Made by a program: the position numbers and the translations under genes. A stretch of DNA of 64,000 bases from Pyropia yezoensis (taxonomy: Eukaryota > Rhodophyta > Bangiophyceae > Bangiales > Bangiaceae): the NCBI GenBank assembly GCA_009829735.1, contig CM020619.1, forward strand, positions 10,344,375 through 10,408,374. The letters are read 5' to 3'. Under the pieces are notes generated by a model that ran no database searches, was not told the origin of the DNA, and was given only the letters and a program-made list of their open reading frames with translations. Below, one piece after another: positions 24,808 through 35,389 of the stretch (position 1 is the stretch's first letter; the number at the start of each line of letters is the position of its first letter).

Positions 24808-25378
24808 TCACGGGGGCGTCCAGGCCAAGGAAGCGCACGTATGTACATACATACATACGTGCGGCAGGGCGGGGAGGCGGTGCGGCCGGGTCGACCGCCG
24901 CGCCCCCGTCGGCGTGCAGGCCGGGCGCCAGCCCCACCACCAGGAGGGTCCAGGCAGTCCAGGCGGGGCGCCAGGGCGGGTGTCTTCCGCCAGCAGCTCC
25001 TCCGCGGCGCCGCTGGCGGGCGCCACGGCAGCGTTCATCCCACCATCGTGGAGCACCTCGTGCGGCTCTTCCATCGCCAGCACCAGGGTGCCGCAGCCGC
25101 CGCTGGTGTGGCGCGGTGGCCAACGCGGCCGGGCCAGCCGGTGCGGGCACGTCTGGGTGCACGACGGGTGGTGGGCGCCACCAGCGACGGAGCCCCCGGG
25201 GGGTGGTGAGCGCCGCCACCGGCGCCGCCGCGGCGCCCGGCGCCTCCCCCTCGGACGGGTCCCCCCAGCCGCGGCCGCAGGGTCCGCAGGACGGTGAGGC
25301 GGCCGGCCACCGCCGCCGCCACCCCCGCCGCCCACAACGACGGGGCGCGCCGCGCGCGGCTGCGGTCACGCCCGATGG

Positions 25379-25415
<37 letters not shown>

Positions 25416-25757
25416 AGGTGAGGAGGAGGCGTCGCCCACGGCGGAATTCCCGCTCCATCGCGTCGACCGGGGCGGCGCGGGGGGCGCGGCGCGCGCCCGC
25501 TGCGCCCGCCGACGCTGCCCAGCCGCGAGGCTGCACCGGTGGGAAGGGGGGGGGGGCTGGCCCGCCGGCGCCTCCCCGTCGAGCGCCGACGGGTAGGGCA
25601 CGGGGGGACGACGGCCGCAGCGGCAGGGCAGCGTCAAAGAGGGGGGTGAAGACGCGGGTGAGGAGCTCGGGGGGCAAGGTCCGTGAGGGTGGCGGCTGGG
25701 GTGGGGGGGGGGGGGGGGGGGGGGGGGGGAGGGGGCGCCGGTGGTGTCCTCTTCCAT
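24808..25757 (-). pseudogene. F-box-like reading frame broken at homopolymer runs
   Basis: Starting at the ATG at 25757 (MEEDTTGAPSPPP), the frame must change inside the G run at 25703-25729 to give SRTLPPELLTRVFTPLFDAALP, which resembles an F-box core. It changes again at the C run at 25383-25415 and a further time near 25200, giving GTLVLAMEEPHEVLHDGG. F-box proteins are substrate adaptors of SCF ubiquitin ligases. Because two of the breaks coincide with runs of 27 and 33 identical bases, assembly indels are as likely as true decay. No downstream domain is recognised. Confidence 0.3.
24834..24863. other. Perfect 12-bp palindromic hairpin
   Basis: CGCACGTATGTA and its exact reverse complement TACATACGTGCG flank a 6-nt CATACA spacer. 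The AT-rich core stands out in very GC-rich surroundings. It lies within the broken minus-strand frame. It may be a tiny insertion or a remnant of the TATGTACA-type element tips seen at 44.3 kb. Confidence 0.6.
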
Positions 25758-26356
25758 GGCGGGCTGCTTTGGGGGGGGATGGGGAAGGGCCGGGGGGAGA
25801 CGCGGGGTAGGGGGCCGGGGGGGTGGGAGGAGAAAGGGGAGCGAGAAGGGGTGAGGGAGTGGGAGAGCGGGGAAGGGGGCGAAAGAGGGAGAAGGGGGCT
25901 GGGGAGGGGGACGAGGTCTGAAAGAGGGGGATGGGCGAGGCAGGCAAAGACCGGTCGAGGCGAATCGTGGAGCAGGGGGGGGGGGGGGGGGGGGGCCGAC
26001 CCGGGACAGGTTGGGGGTGGGCGGAAGGCCGGCGGGCTGATGCATGCGTCCGAGAAGACGTCCCCTCCGACGCATGCTTGTCCTGACAGAGCCGCCCCTC
26101 TTTTGGGGCACTGCAGGCGCTTCCGCCACCCCTGTTGTTGTGCCAACGGCTCCGTGTCCCCAAAGGCATTCGGACGCATCATCATCGGCGTGCACGGTCA
26201 TCCATAAATATGTAGTCTGCTGGATCCAACGGCACCCCAACCCCACCGCATCCTAAATTACCAAGGTGGGCGGCCGTGAGCAACGAGCCGGGCTCTCCTC
26301 CCCGAGTATCCGCCCCCATGTCCATCGGGCTCACCCGTCCATGCTCCCTAACCATC
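25758..26356. other. Intergenic stretch, no gene seen
   Basis: G-rich to about 26030 (G run 25976-25995), then ordinary sequence. Nothing with protein character on either strand. Confidence 0.45.
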
Positions 26357-28530
26357 TCACCCATACGCCGCCCGCAGGGCGGCCAGCGCGGGCGCCGCCG
26401 CCGTCGCGGCGCCGCCCGCCGCGTCGTCATCGGCGGCGGCGGCGGCGGCGCGGAGCGAGGCGAGCACCGCGCCGGCGCGGCCTGTCGCCGCCGCCGCCGT
26501 CGGCCCGCCGCAACCACCGCCACCGCCACCGCCACCGCCGCCGCCACCGCCACCGCCACCGCCACCGCCACTGCAACCGCCACCGCCACCGCCACCGCCA
26601 CCGCCATTGCAACCGCCACCGCCACCGCCACCGGCGACGGCGCCGCTGCAGCGGGCACCACCCCCCCCATCCTCCGTTGCCGTCACCGCCGGGGGCGCAG
26701 CGTCGTCGCCGCCAGCGTCATCCCCCTGGTCGCCCCCCCCGCCGCCGCGGTCGGCGGCGCCGTCGCTCGCCACCGCCGCGTCGGTGGCCGCCGCGTCGAC
26801 AGCTGCCGCCTCGGCGGGTTCCCCCTCTGACGGCGGCGGCGGCGGGGACGGCGGCAGTACAAGCGCCGCGGCGACGGTGTCAAGAAAGGTGGCCGCCCGC
26901 CACACGTACTCGGCCACGCTGCGGGAGCGGGCGTGGATGGCCGCCTCCACCACCACCGTCGCCGCGTGCCGTGACTGTAGGCGGCACGCATGGAGCAGAG
27001 AAAAAAAAAAAAAAAAGCCAAGCAAGGAGTCCATCCATGTAGCAGTCCAACACACAAGCAACACGCCACCGGCGGGACGCGTCAGTCGGCAGCGCTGGGA
27101 CAATGCCCCACACACCTCATAGGCGGGGCGGGGCGCAACAGGCAGCAGCCGCACCCGCCCCTCCGCCCAAAAGGGGGGGTGCCGTTTCGCGACCAAGCCC
27201 TCCCTCCGTCCCCAACCGTCCCCCCCCGTTCCAGCGTCGGGAGCGTACCTCCACCGCCAGCAGCCCGGCCACCCCACCCACACGCCCCAGCTGGCCCGCC
27301 ACCACCGCCACAACCGCCTCCCGGTGCGCCGGCGCCAGGCCCTGCCACCACCCACCCGCGGTCGCCCGGCCGTCCCCCCCCGCCGCCGCTGCCACCACCC
27401 CCGTCACGTCTGCCGCGGCCGCCACTGCCACCAATGACAATGCCGCCGCGTCGGCGGTCGCCGCCAGCACGGCGCTCACCGCCGCCGCCACGGCCGTTGC
27501 CGCGTCGGCCACGGCCGTCGCCGCCCCCACCGCGGCCGTCGCGTCATCAACAATGGTTGCCAGGACGGCCGCCACCGCCGCGGCCACGCCACCATCAGAG
27601 GGGACAGCACGCGGCGGCAGCGGCGGCAGCGGCGGCGGCGGCGGCAGAGGCGATGCCGCTGCAGCCGCCGCTGCCGCCGCGGCCGTTGCCGCCTCGTCCA
27701 CCGCCGCCGCGAGCACCGCCGCGACCGCGGCGGCCACGCCGTCTGTGGCCGCCGCCGCTGGCGACGCCGGCCGCGTCGGTGCGGTCGCCACGGCCGCTGC
27801 CGCCTTTGTCGTTGCCGCCGCTGCCGCCGTCGCCGCCGCCGCCGCCGCCGCCGCAGACACGGCCGCCGCAGCGCGGGGCGACACGGCCGACGCAGCGCGG
27901 GGCGACACGGCCGACGCGCCCCCCCCCACGCCCAGACAGGCGGCCGACTGGACACGCAGGAGGGGGCGGGAGCCCCCCAGGGCAGCGGCGGCGCCCCCCC
28001 CCCCCGCCCCGGCCCGGGCGGACCGCACCCGCCGCCGCCACCCCCCCCCCACCGGCGTGCGGCCGCGGCGGCGGACGACACCCGCGGCGTCCCCCCCCCC
28101 CCCCCTCCGCCCCCCCCCCGGGCCCCCCGCCCAGCAGCCAAGGGCGGTGTCCCGGCAGACCCCCACCCCCACCCCCGCCGCCGCCGCCCCCGCCGCCGCC
28201 GCCGCCGCCGCCGCGGATGCGGCCGTCACGGTGGCGCCCCCCCCCCCCGCGTCGGCGGGGGGGGCACCAGCTTGGCCGCCCGCGCCAGCGCCAGCAGCGG
28301 CGGCCGCCACGCGCCGCCGTCGCTGCCCCCACCGCCACCCCCCCCACCGCCACCCCCACCCCCACCGCCACCACCCCGACCCCCACCGCCGCCGCCACCG
28401 CCGCCGCCGCCGCCAGCGTCGGCGGCAGCAGCCGGCGGCGGCAGCAGCGGCGGCATCCGACGGCGGGTGGTGGAGGCGTGGCGGGCGGCCGCCAGAGACG
28501 TGGCGGCGCCCATGGGCGCCGACCCGACGG

Positions 28531-28570
<40 letters not shown>

Positions 28571-28620
28571 CGGCACCGGGGGCGACAACCGCCGCGGCGG
28601 CGGCGGTGGGGGTGGGGGTG

Positions 28621-28665
<45 letters not shown>

Positions 28666-29003
28666 GCGACGACAGCGGCAGCGGCAGCGGCAGCGGCAGC
28701 GGCAGCGGCAGCGGCAGCGGCGGCGGTGGCGGTGGCGGTGGCGGCGGTGGCGGTGGCGGCGGCGGCGGGGACAGGGGCCGGGCAGACGGCCGCGGCCGGG
28801 CGGCGGTGACGGCCGGCAGGGCGACGGCCGCGGCGGCCGACGCGGCGGCGGCGTTGGTGGCGGCAAGGACGCCGAGCGCGGCCGCCGGGGGGAGCAGCCA
28901 CCAGCCGGTGGGGGGGGGGGGTGGCATGAGGAAGCGGCGGCAACAAGGGAGGCAAGGCGGGGCGGGGGGGGGGGGGAAGAGCAGGGTGGGTAGCGCGTTT
29001 GCG

Positions 29004-29038
<35 letters not shown>

Positions 29039-30044
29039 CGCCAAGGCGGCGACGCGCGCCCCGTGGCGGCGGCGGCGGCGGCAGCGGCAGCGGCAGCGGC
29101 GGCGGCGGGGTGGCAAGCCGTGGTCGGCACCGTCGCGGGCGGGGACCAAGCCGGCGCCCACCCCCACGGCGGCGCACCCGCAGGGGGCGCCCGCGGCGGG
29201 GCGGCGCGTCGGTGTGCCGCCCCCCCCCCCCCCCCCCCTTCCCCCCCCCTCTCCCCACCCCCAGCATCGACCCGCCTCGGTGGGGATGGTGGCGGCGGGG
29301 GGAGGAGCCGCCGCCGCCGCCGCCCCCAGACGGTGTGGTGGCCCGCCGCACGGGCGCCGCTGTCGTGGCGGCGCGCGCCGCCGGCCGGGGCGCGCGCGCG
29401 TCGGCGCAGCGTCCCCCCGTCCCACCAGCGCTCCTTCCCCCCCCCCCCCCCCCCCCCCCTCCCCCCTCCCCCCCCTCCTTGACCGCCCTCCCCCCCAGGC
29501 GGCCTACTGGGCACTGCGGCGCCCTCCCCCTCCTCCCACCAACACCCCCCCCCCCCCCCCCCCCCCCCACTTCCGCGCGACGCCCCAAAAGGGCATCGCA
29601 ACGCTCCTTCCCCTCCCCCCCCTCCCAGGTGGCTTCCCCCCCCCCCCCCCACCCCCCCCCCCCCTCTCCCCCCCCTCCACCGTGGACTCCCCTCCCCACC
29701 CACCCACCGTCCAGGCGAGCGCACGCACGCGCGCACGCGCGCGGGGGGGGGGGGGGGGGGAGGGGGGGATGACGACGGGAGCACCACGCCGGTCGCGCTC
29801 GCCCTCCCCCCCCCCCCCGCACTCCCCCCCCCCCTCCCACCGGGTGCACACCCTCCGCGCCGACCCCCCCCCCCCCGCCTGCCCCCCCCCCCCCCCCCTC
29901 TCCCCCCGCCCTCTCTCCCCCTCCTGTCGGTGTGCGCCAGCCAGCCAGCACCCCCGAAACGACAAGGACCCGGCACGCCCCCACCCCCATCCTGCCCGCC
30001 GCCGCCTGCAGGCCGCCCTCCCCACCGCAGCGGCAGCGGCAGCA

Positions 30045-30086
<42 letters not shown>

Positions 30087-30191
30087 GCGGCGGCGGCGGC
30101 GGGCACCCGCGGGGGGGGGGGGGGGGGGTCCTGTCGCCCCGGTTAGATCTACATCGTCACTAAACGCCCTTTTTCCATCAGTGGACAACAA
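26357..30191 (-). CDS. Uncharacterised Ala/Pro-rich protein, spliced
   Basis: The 3' exon runs from 26974 to the TGA ending at 26357 and starts SRHAATVVVEAAIHARSRSV, then AEYVWRAATFLDTVAAALVL, followed by an acidic/Gly-rich tail. The upstream exon ends at 27249 with GWWQGLAPAHREAVVAVVAG and GVAGLLAVE, preceded by alanine-rich helices. The join across the 274-bp intron is phase 0 and changes the genomic frame, which supports the gene structure. Further upstream the frame is open to 30191 but mostly encodes poly-Pro/poly-Gly. A hydrophobic stretch (TGWWLLPPAAALGVLAATNA) near 28.8-28.9 kb lies in another minus-strand frame, so more introns or indels are likely. The start is not determined. I do not recognise the family; the 3' part looks helical. 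Confidence 0.45.
26510..26640 (-). repeat. (CCGCCA)n hexanucleotide repeat in the 3' exon
   Basis: About twenty hexamers with CCATTGCAA-type interruptions. On the minus strand and in frame they encode the glycine run near the C-terminus. Confidence 0.85.
26975..27248 (-). other. Intron of the Ala/Pro-rich gene
   Basis: 274 bp, donor GAG|GTACGC, acceptor CCTACAG|TCA. A long T run (read on the minus strand) precedes the acceptor. Its length is not a multiple of three, yet the join is phase 0 on both sides, which random open frames would not be expected to give. Confidence 0.75.
28678..28718 (+). repeat. (GGCAGC)n repeat
   Basis: About seven GGCAGC units flanked by GGC and GGTGGC runs. It lies within the low-complexity 5' part of the minus-strand gene. 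Confidence 0.75.
30166..30186 (+). repeat. 21-bp direct repeat, copy 1 (possible element border)
   Basis: A stretch containing CTTTTTCCATCAGTGGAC recurs with 19 of 21 bases identical at 35369-35389 in the same orientation. This copy sits within about 30 bp of the composition change at 30140. Confidence 0.45.
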
Positions 30192-31071
30192 TTCTCGAGC
30201 CGCTTCGTTACGCCATCAGGCCAGTGTTTCGTTCAAGTCCCGATAGGCGCTGGGATACATATCAGTCGACAAGCCCGATAGAGAGACCGCTCACGAGACT
30301 CCTTACAGACACATTTCAGCAACCAATGAGGTGGACTGAGGGACGCGTATCGCACAGACCCCCAGACCATACCAAACGCCCATCTCTTGACATGGATCCT
30401 CGGACCGTCACTCGATAGACATCATGGACGCATCTCCTGACACGCATCCCAAGTGTATCCCAGGACAGGCTGTTTTTTCTGCCCGCGGGCAGGGACCGTA
30501 CGGGGGCTCCTACGGCTCCTGGACGGCGCTTCACGACGAGCGTGACGGGTATTTTATAATGGTGTGCATACCAAGCAGTCACATGAGCGCAGGCACGTCG
30601 TATGACTGCGCACTGCGGACGTCAAGAAGGGGACGTGCAAACAACAAAGCGCGCAAAGCAATAGCGCGCATGCAAGCCAGAAAGCGCCCTGAAACCAAGC
30701 ATGACACCGGCCATGTAGATGGGGAAGCAAGGCAGAGAGGGGCAGACGAGGACGTACACGCACAGCAGGCCCACGCAAACAGAAAGCACCTCAGCTCATG
30801 AGATGGGGTAGAAGCTCAGAAAGAAAAGCACCACGCGCCGTACAGCATGCGAAGCAATGGCACAAGGGAGCACACGACGGCACGCACACGCAAGAAGACC
30901 ACAGAAGCAGCGTCTCTCGTGACTCGCAGACCCTCAGAGAATCGGGCCAAGTTTGCCCGTTCAACCCGAAGCATGAAAAGTGCATGATGAAGCGCCACTC
31001 GTGACGCCCAGACCAACAGAGGTTGGGGCTAAATATGCCCACAGAAGCACGCCATCAATGACCGCACTCCA
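30192..31071. other. Start of the mobile-element-rich region; no gene seen
   Basis: Composition changes abruptly at about 30140, from G/C runs to mixed sequence. Short frames on both strands lack protein character. The segment is the downstream flank of the minus-strand gene that ends at 31072. Confidence 0.45.
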
Positions 31072-31956
31072 TCAGAAGAGCGGAGGCAAGTCGTTGGGGA
31101 CGCCTTCGCGCTCGTCGGCGGCGACCGACACACCACCGCGGTCCTCCGGGGCGACCGCCGCGCCACTGCCGCTTTCGCCACCACCCCCGGCTGCGCCGTT
31201 GTCGGCCCCCTCCATGGCTTCCATGCCGACGTCGGAGTTAGAGGCGTCGTCCTCGTCATCTACGACACCGCGGTTGGGGTCATTCCCGTCCGTGATGATC
31301 AGGCAGTTGTGCAAGCCGTTGTCGCGCGGAAGGGCCGCGTCTGCGCGCGCCAACTCGCTCTCCCACTGCTCATAAATGGCGCCACGCAACCCCGACCGAC
31401 AACGCGGGCGCAGCCCTGCCTTCGCTTCCAGCATGGAGCGGACAAAGCAACAGGCGAGCGCGAAGTGGCCCAGCAGGCAGCGGATAATGGGACGGCCGCC
31501 CACCGCAGCCGGCTCAGTAATCATCTCGTCGCCGCCCCCACAAAAGCGAAGCATGTCCGCAGTCCCTGCCACCATGCTGGGCAAGCCCATCTCAGATGCC
31601 ATGTAAGCACCGTTGTCCAACCACAGCTTGCACAGGTCGCTGCTCAGCTCAGCACGAGAGAGCCCGACGCCTAGAAGGAAGGCACTGCATACTAAATCCT
31701 TCAGGGACTGCATCAGATGCGGCTTAGTCCGCAGGACCGGGACACAGGCGCGCATCCCGGCAAGGACGCTGGCGTTGCGTCGAGTAGGCAGGTGGACGGT
31801 GCTCAGCAGCCAGTCCTTTGCCCCCGCACGGTTGGCGCGGCGCGTCGTCCTGACAATCTTGATGACCTGGTCCCACGTCCGGTTGGTGCTGTTGTACACC
31901 TCGGCGCTGCGAGTGGCGCTGATAATGCGCTTCTTCTCATCCTCGCGGAAGGCCAT
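31072..31956 (-). CDS. Uncharacterised protein, 294 residues
   Basis: The ATG at 31956 opens a frame beginning MAFREDEKKRIISATRSAEV. It includes TWDQVIKIVRTTRRANRAGA, then hydrophobic-amphipathic helices (LVCSAFLLGVGLSRAELSSD, RCLLGHFALACCFVRSMLEA), and ends with an acidic Gly/Ser-rich tail. Mixed composition and even residue use argue for a real gene, unlike the simple frames in the GC-rich blocks. The open frame continues upstream of the ATG (WFRSPT), so an earlier exon is possible. I do not recognise the family. It lies about 7 kb from the transposase gene on the opposite strand and may be an element-encoded accessory gene, but that is inference from position. Confidence 0.55.
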   Translation of the reverse strand: MAFREDEKKRIISATRSAEVYNSTNRTWDQVIKIVRTTRRANRAGAKDWLLSTVHLPTRRNASVLAGMRACVPVLRTKPHLMQSLKDLVCSAFLLGVGLSRAELSSDLCKLWLDNGAYMASEMGLPSMVAGTADMLRFCGGGDEMITEPAAVGGRPIIRCLLGHFALACCFVRSMLEAKAGLRPRCRSGLRGAIYEQWESELARADAALPRDNGLHNCLIITDGNDPNRGVVDDEDDASNSDVGMEAMEGADNGAAGGGGESGSGAAVAPEDRGGVSVAADEREGVPNDLPPLF

Positions 31957-31975
31957 CGTCGGTGACCGGAACCAC
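31954..31975 (+). repeat. 22-bp inverted repeat, copy 1
   Basis: The sequence beginning CATCGTCGGTGACCGG matches 35471-35492 on the opposite strand with one mismatch. It overlaps the start codon of the minus-strand gene ending at 31072. Confidence 0.6.
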
Positions 31976-32559
31976 TGTATTTCACTGCATGTTTTCCTGT
32001 ATTTCAACGCCTGTTTGAAATGCAGTAGATACAGGCAGATGCTTGCAACTCAGGCACCGAAAGTGGGCAGCAAGAATGGTGTGATGCACCATACACCACG
32101 TGTATTGCATCCCGTAACACACGTCAATGCAAGCTAGATTGCAGTGTGAAACACATAGAGTTGAATAGGCCACTACAGTGCGTATCCGGCACAGTCCGGA
32201 TGACGCCGGATGACGGCCCCATTTATTCCGGTCCTTGTGGATTCGCTCATTCATTTTTGTTCACTTTAGTAGTTACTCAGCACCTTCTCAAAGCATTTGG
32301 ACACGTATTACAGAGGCGGGCCACCTGGAGCTGCCTGATCAGGTGAACAGACACAGGCACAGACACACACCAGAGTCAGACACAGTCACAGCCACTTGCC
32401 GCATCGACGTCAATGCCTCGCCGCAGTGTCTGCGCCGCCCCAGACACCCGCCGTCCCTGACACAGTGGGCAGGCACACCGTTCAACGGATCCCGCCAGAC
32501 ACTCCGCACGCCTGCTGGTGCTCCCACGCGCGGCCGCCTGTACTCGCCGTCACCCGACG

Positions 32560-33830
32560 CACACAACTAGGCCCGCGGCCTCCCGCCCACATGTCCTCCC
32601 TTACCACAGCAGACGCATCCACCCGCCGACGCACCCAGCTAAATTACCATAGCAGCTGCGTCCGGCTCATCCATCCACATGCACCACTCACGGCATACTC
32701 TGCGCATACCTGATGGGTACACAGAAAGACCAAGGGGAGGAGGGAGAGGGCACCGGGGGGTGTGAAATCGCGTGGAGAGGAGCCGGGAAGCCGGGGGCGG
32801 AAGGGAAGGAAAGAGAGGACACCAGCGCGGTAAGGATCACATTGAGAAGGAACTGCGAAAGGTACGTAGCGGGCAAAAAACTCGTGAATATCAAAAACAT
32901 GCCGGTAATTGCAAGCCAACGCAACGCACATGCAGGGAAATGCAAGCCAATGTAGCGCATGACATGGAACTGTGCATGTATGGCACCCCCATGTGTTTCG
33001 TCTTCCTACCGCCACCAGCACGGCAACTGCCACCCTCCCACACGCCCTCTCGTACCACCGCGCGAGCAGCCCCCCGCGCACACACCCACGTACATCACCA
33101 GAGCAGCTCCGTCCAGCCGATCCACCCACATGCACCACCCATGGCATCCTCCGCACATACCTGAGTGGTGGACAAGAAGAGTAAGCGGAAAAGGAAGAGC
33201 GTGGGTGCGGGGAAGCGGGAGAGGCGATGGAGGGAAGCGGGGGGGGTGCGGGGGTTGCAAAGGGAAGGGAGGACGCCAGCTCGACAAGAAAAAGATCCAG
33301 AAGAACCTGCGAAAGGTGCGTAGCGAGTAGAACACTGGTGAATATGCAAGATAGTGCAGGTAAATGCAAGCCAACGCAACGCACATGCAGGGAAATGCAA
33401 GCCAATGTAGCGCATGACATGGAACTGTGCATGTATGGCACCCCCATGTGTTTCGTCTTCCTACCGCCACCAGCACGGCAACTGCCACCCTCCCACACGC
33501 CCTCTCGTACCACCGCGCGAGCAGCCCCCCGCGCACACACCCACGTACATCACCAGAGCAGCTCCGTCCAGCCGATCCACCCACATGCACCACCCATGGC
33601 ATCCTCCGCACATACCTGAGTGGTGGACAAGAAGAGCAAGTGGAAATAGAAGAGCGTGGGTGCGGGGAAGCGGGAGAGGAGATGGAGGGAAGCGGGGGGG
33701 GCGCGAGGGGTGGAGAGGGGGGGGTGTGGGGGGGGGGGCATGGGTGCGGGGAAGTGGGAGAGGAGATGGATAGAAGGGGGGCGCGGGGGGTGGAGACGGA
33801 GGGGGGTGGGGGTGGAGCAGGAAAGGAATG
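32560..33830 (+). repeat. Tandem array, period about 455 bp, nearly three copies
   Basis: The motif GCAACGCACATGCAGGGAAA occurs at 32921 and again at 33376, a period of 455. Copies two and three are almost identical over about 270 bp (32921-33190 against 33376-33645). A first, more diverged copy precedes them from about 32560, and all degrade into G-rich sequence at the end of each unit. The period is not a multiple of three, so the long minus-strand frames across it are not coding. A related GCAGGGAAATACAAG stretch recurs at about 35310. Confidence 0.85.
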
Positions 33831-34778
33831 GGACGCGACACGGTGGGAGAAGGGGCAGTCCGGGAGAGCGCTTGCAGGGGATGGAGCAGAGTGCGGGCGG
33901 GGCGTGGAGGGGGGGGTGAGGTGGAGGCAAGGCGGTGGGTGGAGGGGGCAATGTGTGGCAAGCCCGGTTCGTGCTCCACACGCATCCAATGGCGTGCGGT
34001 CTCCACCGCAGCGACGGTAGCCACCAGTTCATTCATTCGGCGCCAAGTGGTGGTGGCGGATTGCGCTGATTGGTCAAGCAAACAATCTTCATACGGAGCA
34101 AGCCCGTGCAAGGATCTGCCCACTCTGTTCAGATTCTGTGAGAGTTCAACAAAGATCCTGTACTTGCGCACACGGAAAGTTCAAATACTGACGAAAACGT
34201 ACTTGAAGCATCCCAAATATCGGAGTGCTCGAACATTCTGACGTAAGTCATCAAGAGAACATGCGGAAATGCAACGTATTCAAAACATATGATCACATCG
34301 ACCAACCAGAACGCGATGGTGCCCCTATGCAAACTCACGATAGTGGTGCCGAATGAGACTTATCATGAACAATTAAGGTCTACTAACTTTCTCGAGAAGA
34401 AATCGGAAGTGAGACCGATTTGGTAGCTTGTCAGTCCTCCATGCCCCTGCGGGATATTTTTTTTCGTCGCAGTAGCTTGCCCGGCAGCGGGGGATCACGC
34501 TGTCGAATGAGCCCAGCGTCTTGCTCCCGTCGTCATTCGTCCTCCCGAACAAGTTCCAAGAGCTGAATTGATGTATTGAGAGCCCTTCTTGGAGGGGGGG
34601 TCAACATGAGCAACTGGGATGGCTGGGGGGGCGCGGGGGGTCGGGGAGGCAGAGAGCTTCCGGAGCTGCGATTGACTAGGATTTGAGGAGTCAGATGAGA
34701 ATTCTGGGAAAGAGGGGTGGGGATTGCTCAGGACGTGGCAAGGAGAGGCGATTCGGTGAAATATTCAATCATGGACAC
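33831..34778. other. Intergenic, no gene seen
   Basis: Mixed sequence after the tandem array. Only short frames without protein character, with G runs near 34590-34640. Confidence 0.45.
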
Positions 34779-35381
34779 TCAGACGAACAGGTTCTTCCTC
34801 TTCGCTGACAGCACCAAGTCGACAGTCCTCTGACTTGGGCCCAGAAAGCACCGTGCCCCTCCCCAAAGACGATTCTCGGGAGGTGCTTCGCGTGGTGATG
34901 TGGGAGGGGTGCGAGCCGGGAACTGGATCATCACTTGTGGAGGATCTTGGTGCGATTTAAGACAAGCTGAGTCCAGAATCAGCTCACTGGCGTCGGTAGA
35001 TGCGCAAATGAGCATGTTCAGGAGGGGATGCCAAAAAGTAGCCTGCGTGAATGGAGGCTCGGGCGAGGCTGTGTGGTCAAACAGATGTCCTGAAACGTCC
35101 GGACCGCGCGATCTGGTCGGGTCGGAAGAATTGGTGGACTCTTCAGCGATGTATTTTGAACGAAGACGATACTGGCGGCCGGGCGTGTAGGCGTGGAGAA
35201 CGAAAGGTCGATGTTTCGTCGTCCGTGACTCGACCAGCTTGTCCGATGCGACTGTCGGAGTCGCGATGGCCAGTGTAAGAGGAGCGGTGATGTGCATGAG
35301 GGATCTGTGCTGCAGGGAAATACAAGAAGATGCGGCGATACACAAGTCATGACATGTATTGCAGTGGTGCTCTTTTTTCAT
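34779..35381 (-). CDS. Possible uncharacterised ORF, 200 residues
   Basis: An open frame from the ATG at 35381 (MKKEHHCNTCHDLC). Composition is ordinary, but no domain is visible. The ATG overlaps the stop codon of the next upstream frame (TGATG) and lies inside the 21-bp repeat at 35369-35389, so initiation here is doubtful. It may be an exon of its neighbour or chance. Confidence 0.2.
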   Translation of the reverse strand: MKKEHHCNTCHDLCIAASSCISLQHRSLMHITAPLTLAIATPTVASDKLVESRTTKHRPFVLHAYTPGRQYRLRSKYIAEESTNSSDPTRSRGPDVSGHLFDHTASPEPPFTQATFWHPLLNMLICASTDASELILDSACLKSHQDPPQVMIQFPARTPPTSPREAPPENRLWGGARCFLGPSQRTVDLVLSAKRKNLFV

Positions 35382-35389
35382 CAGTGGAC
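35369..35389 (+). repeat. 21-bp direct repeat, copy 2
   Basis: Same orientation and 19 of 21 bases identical to 30166-30186, sharing the CATCAGTGGAC core. Confidence 0.45.

Noticed and set aside
32644..33989. Minus-strand frames of about 300 codons across the tandem array
   Set aside because: The 455-bp period is not divisible by three, so the same DNA is read in different frames in successive copies; a real gene would not do that.
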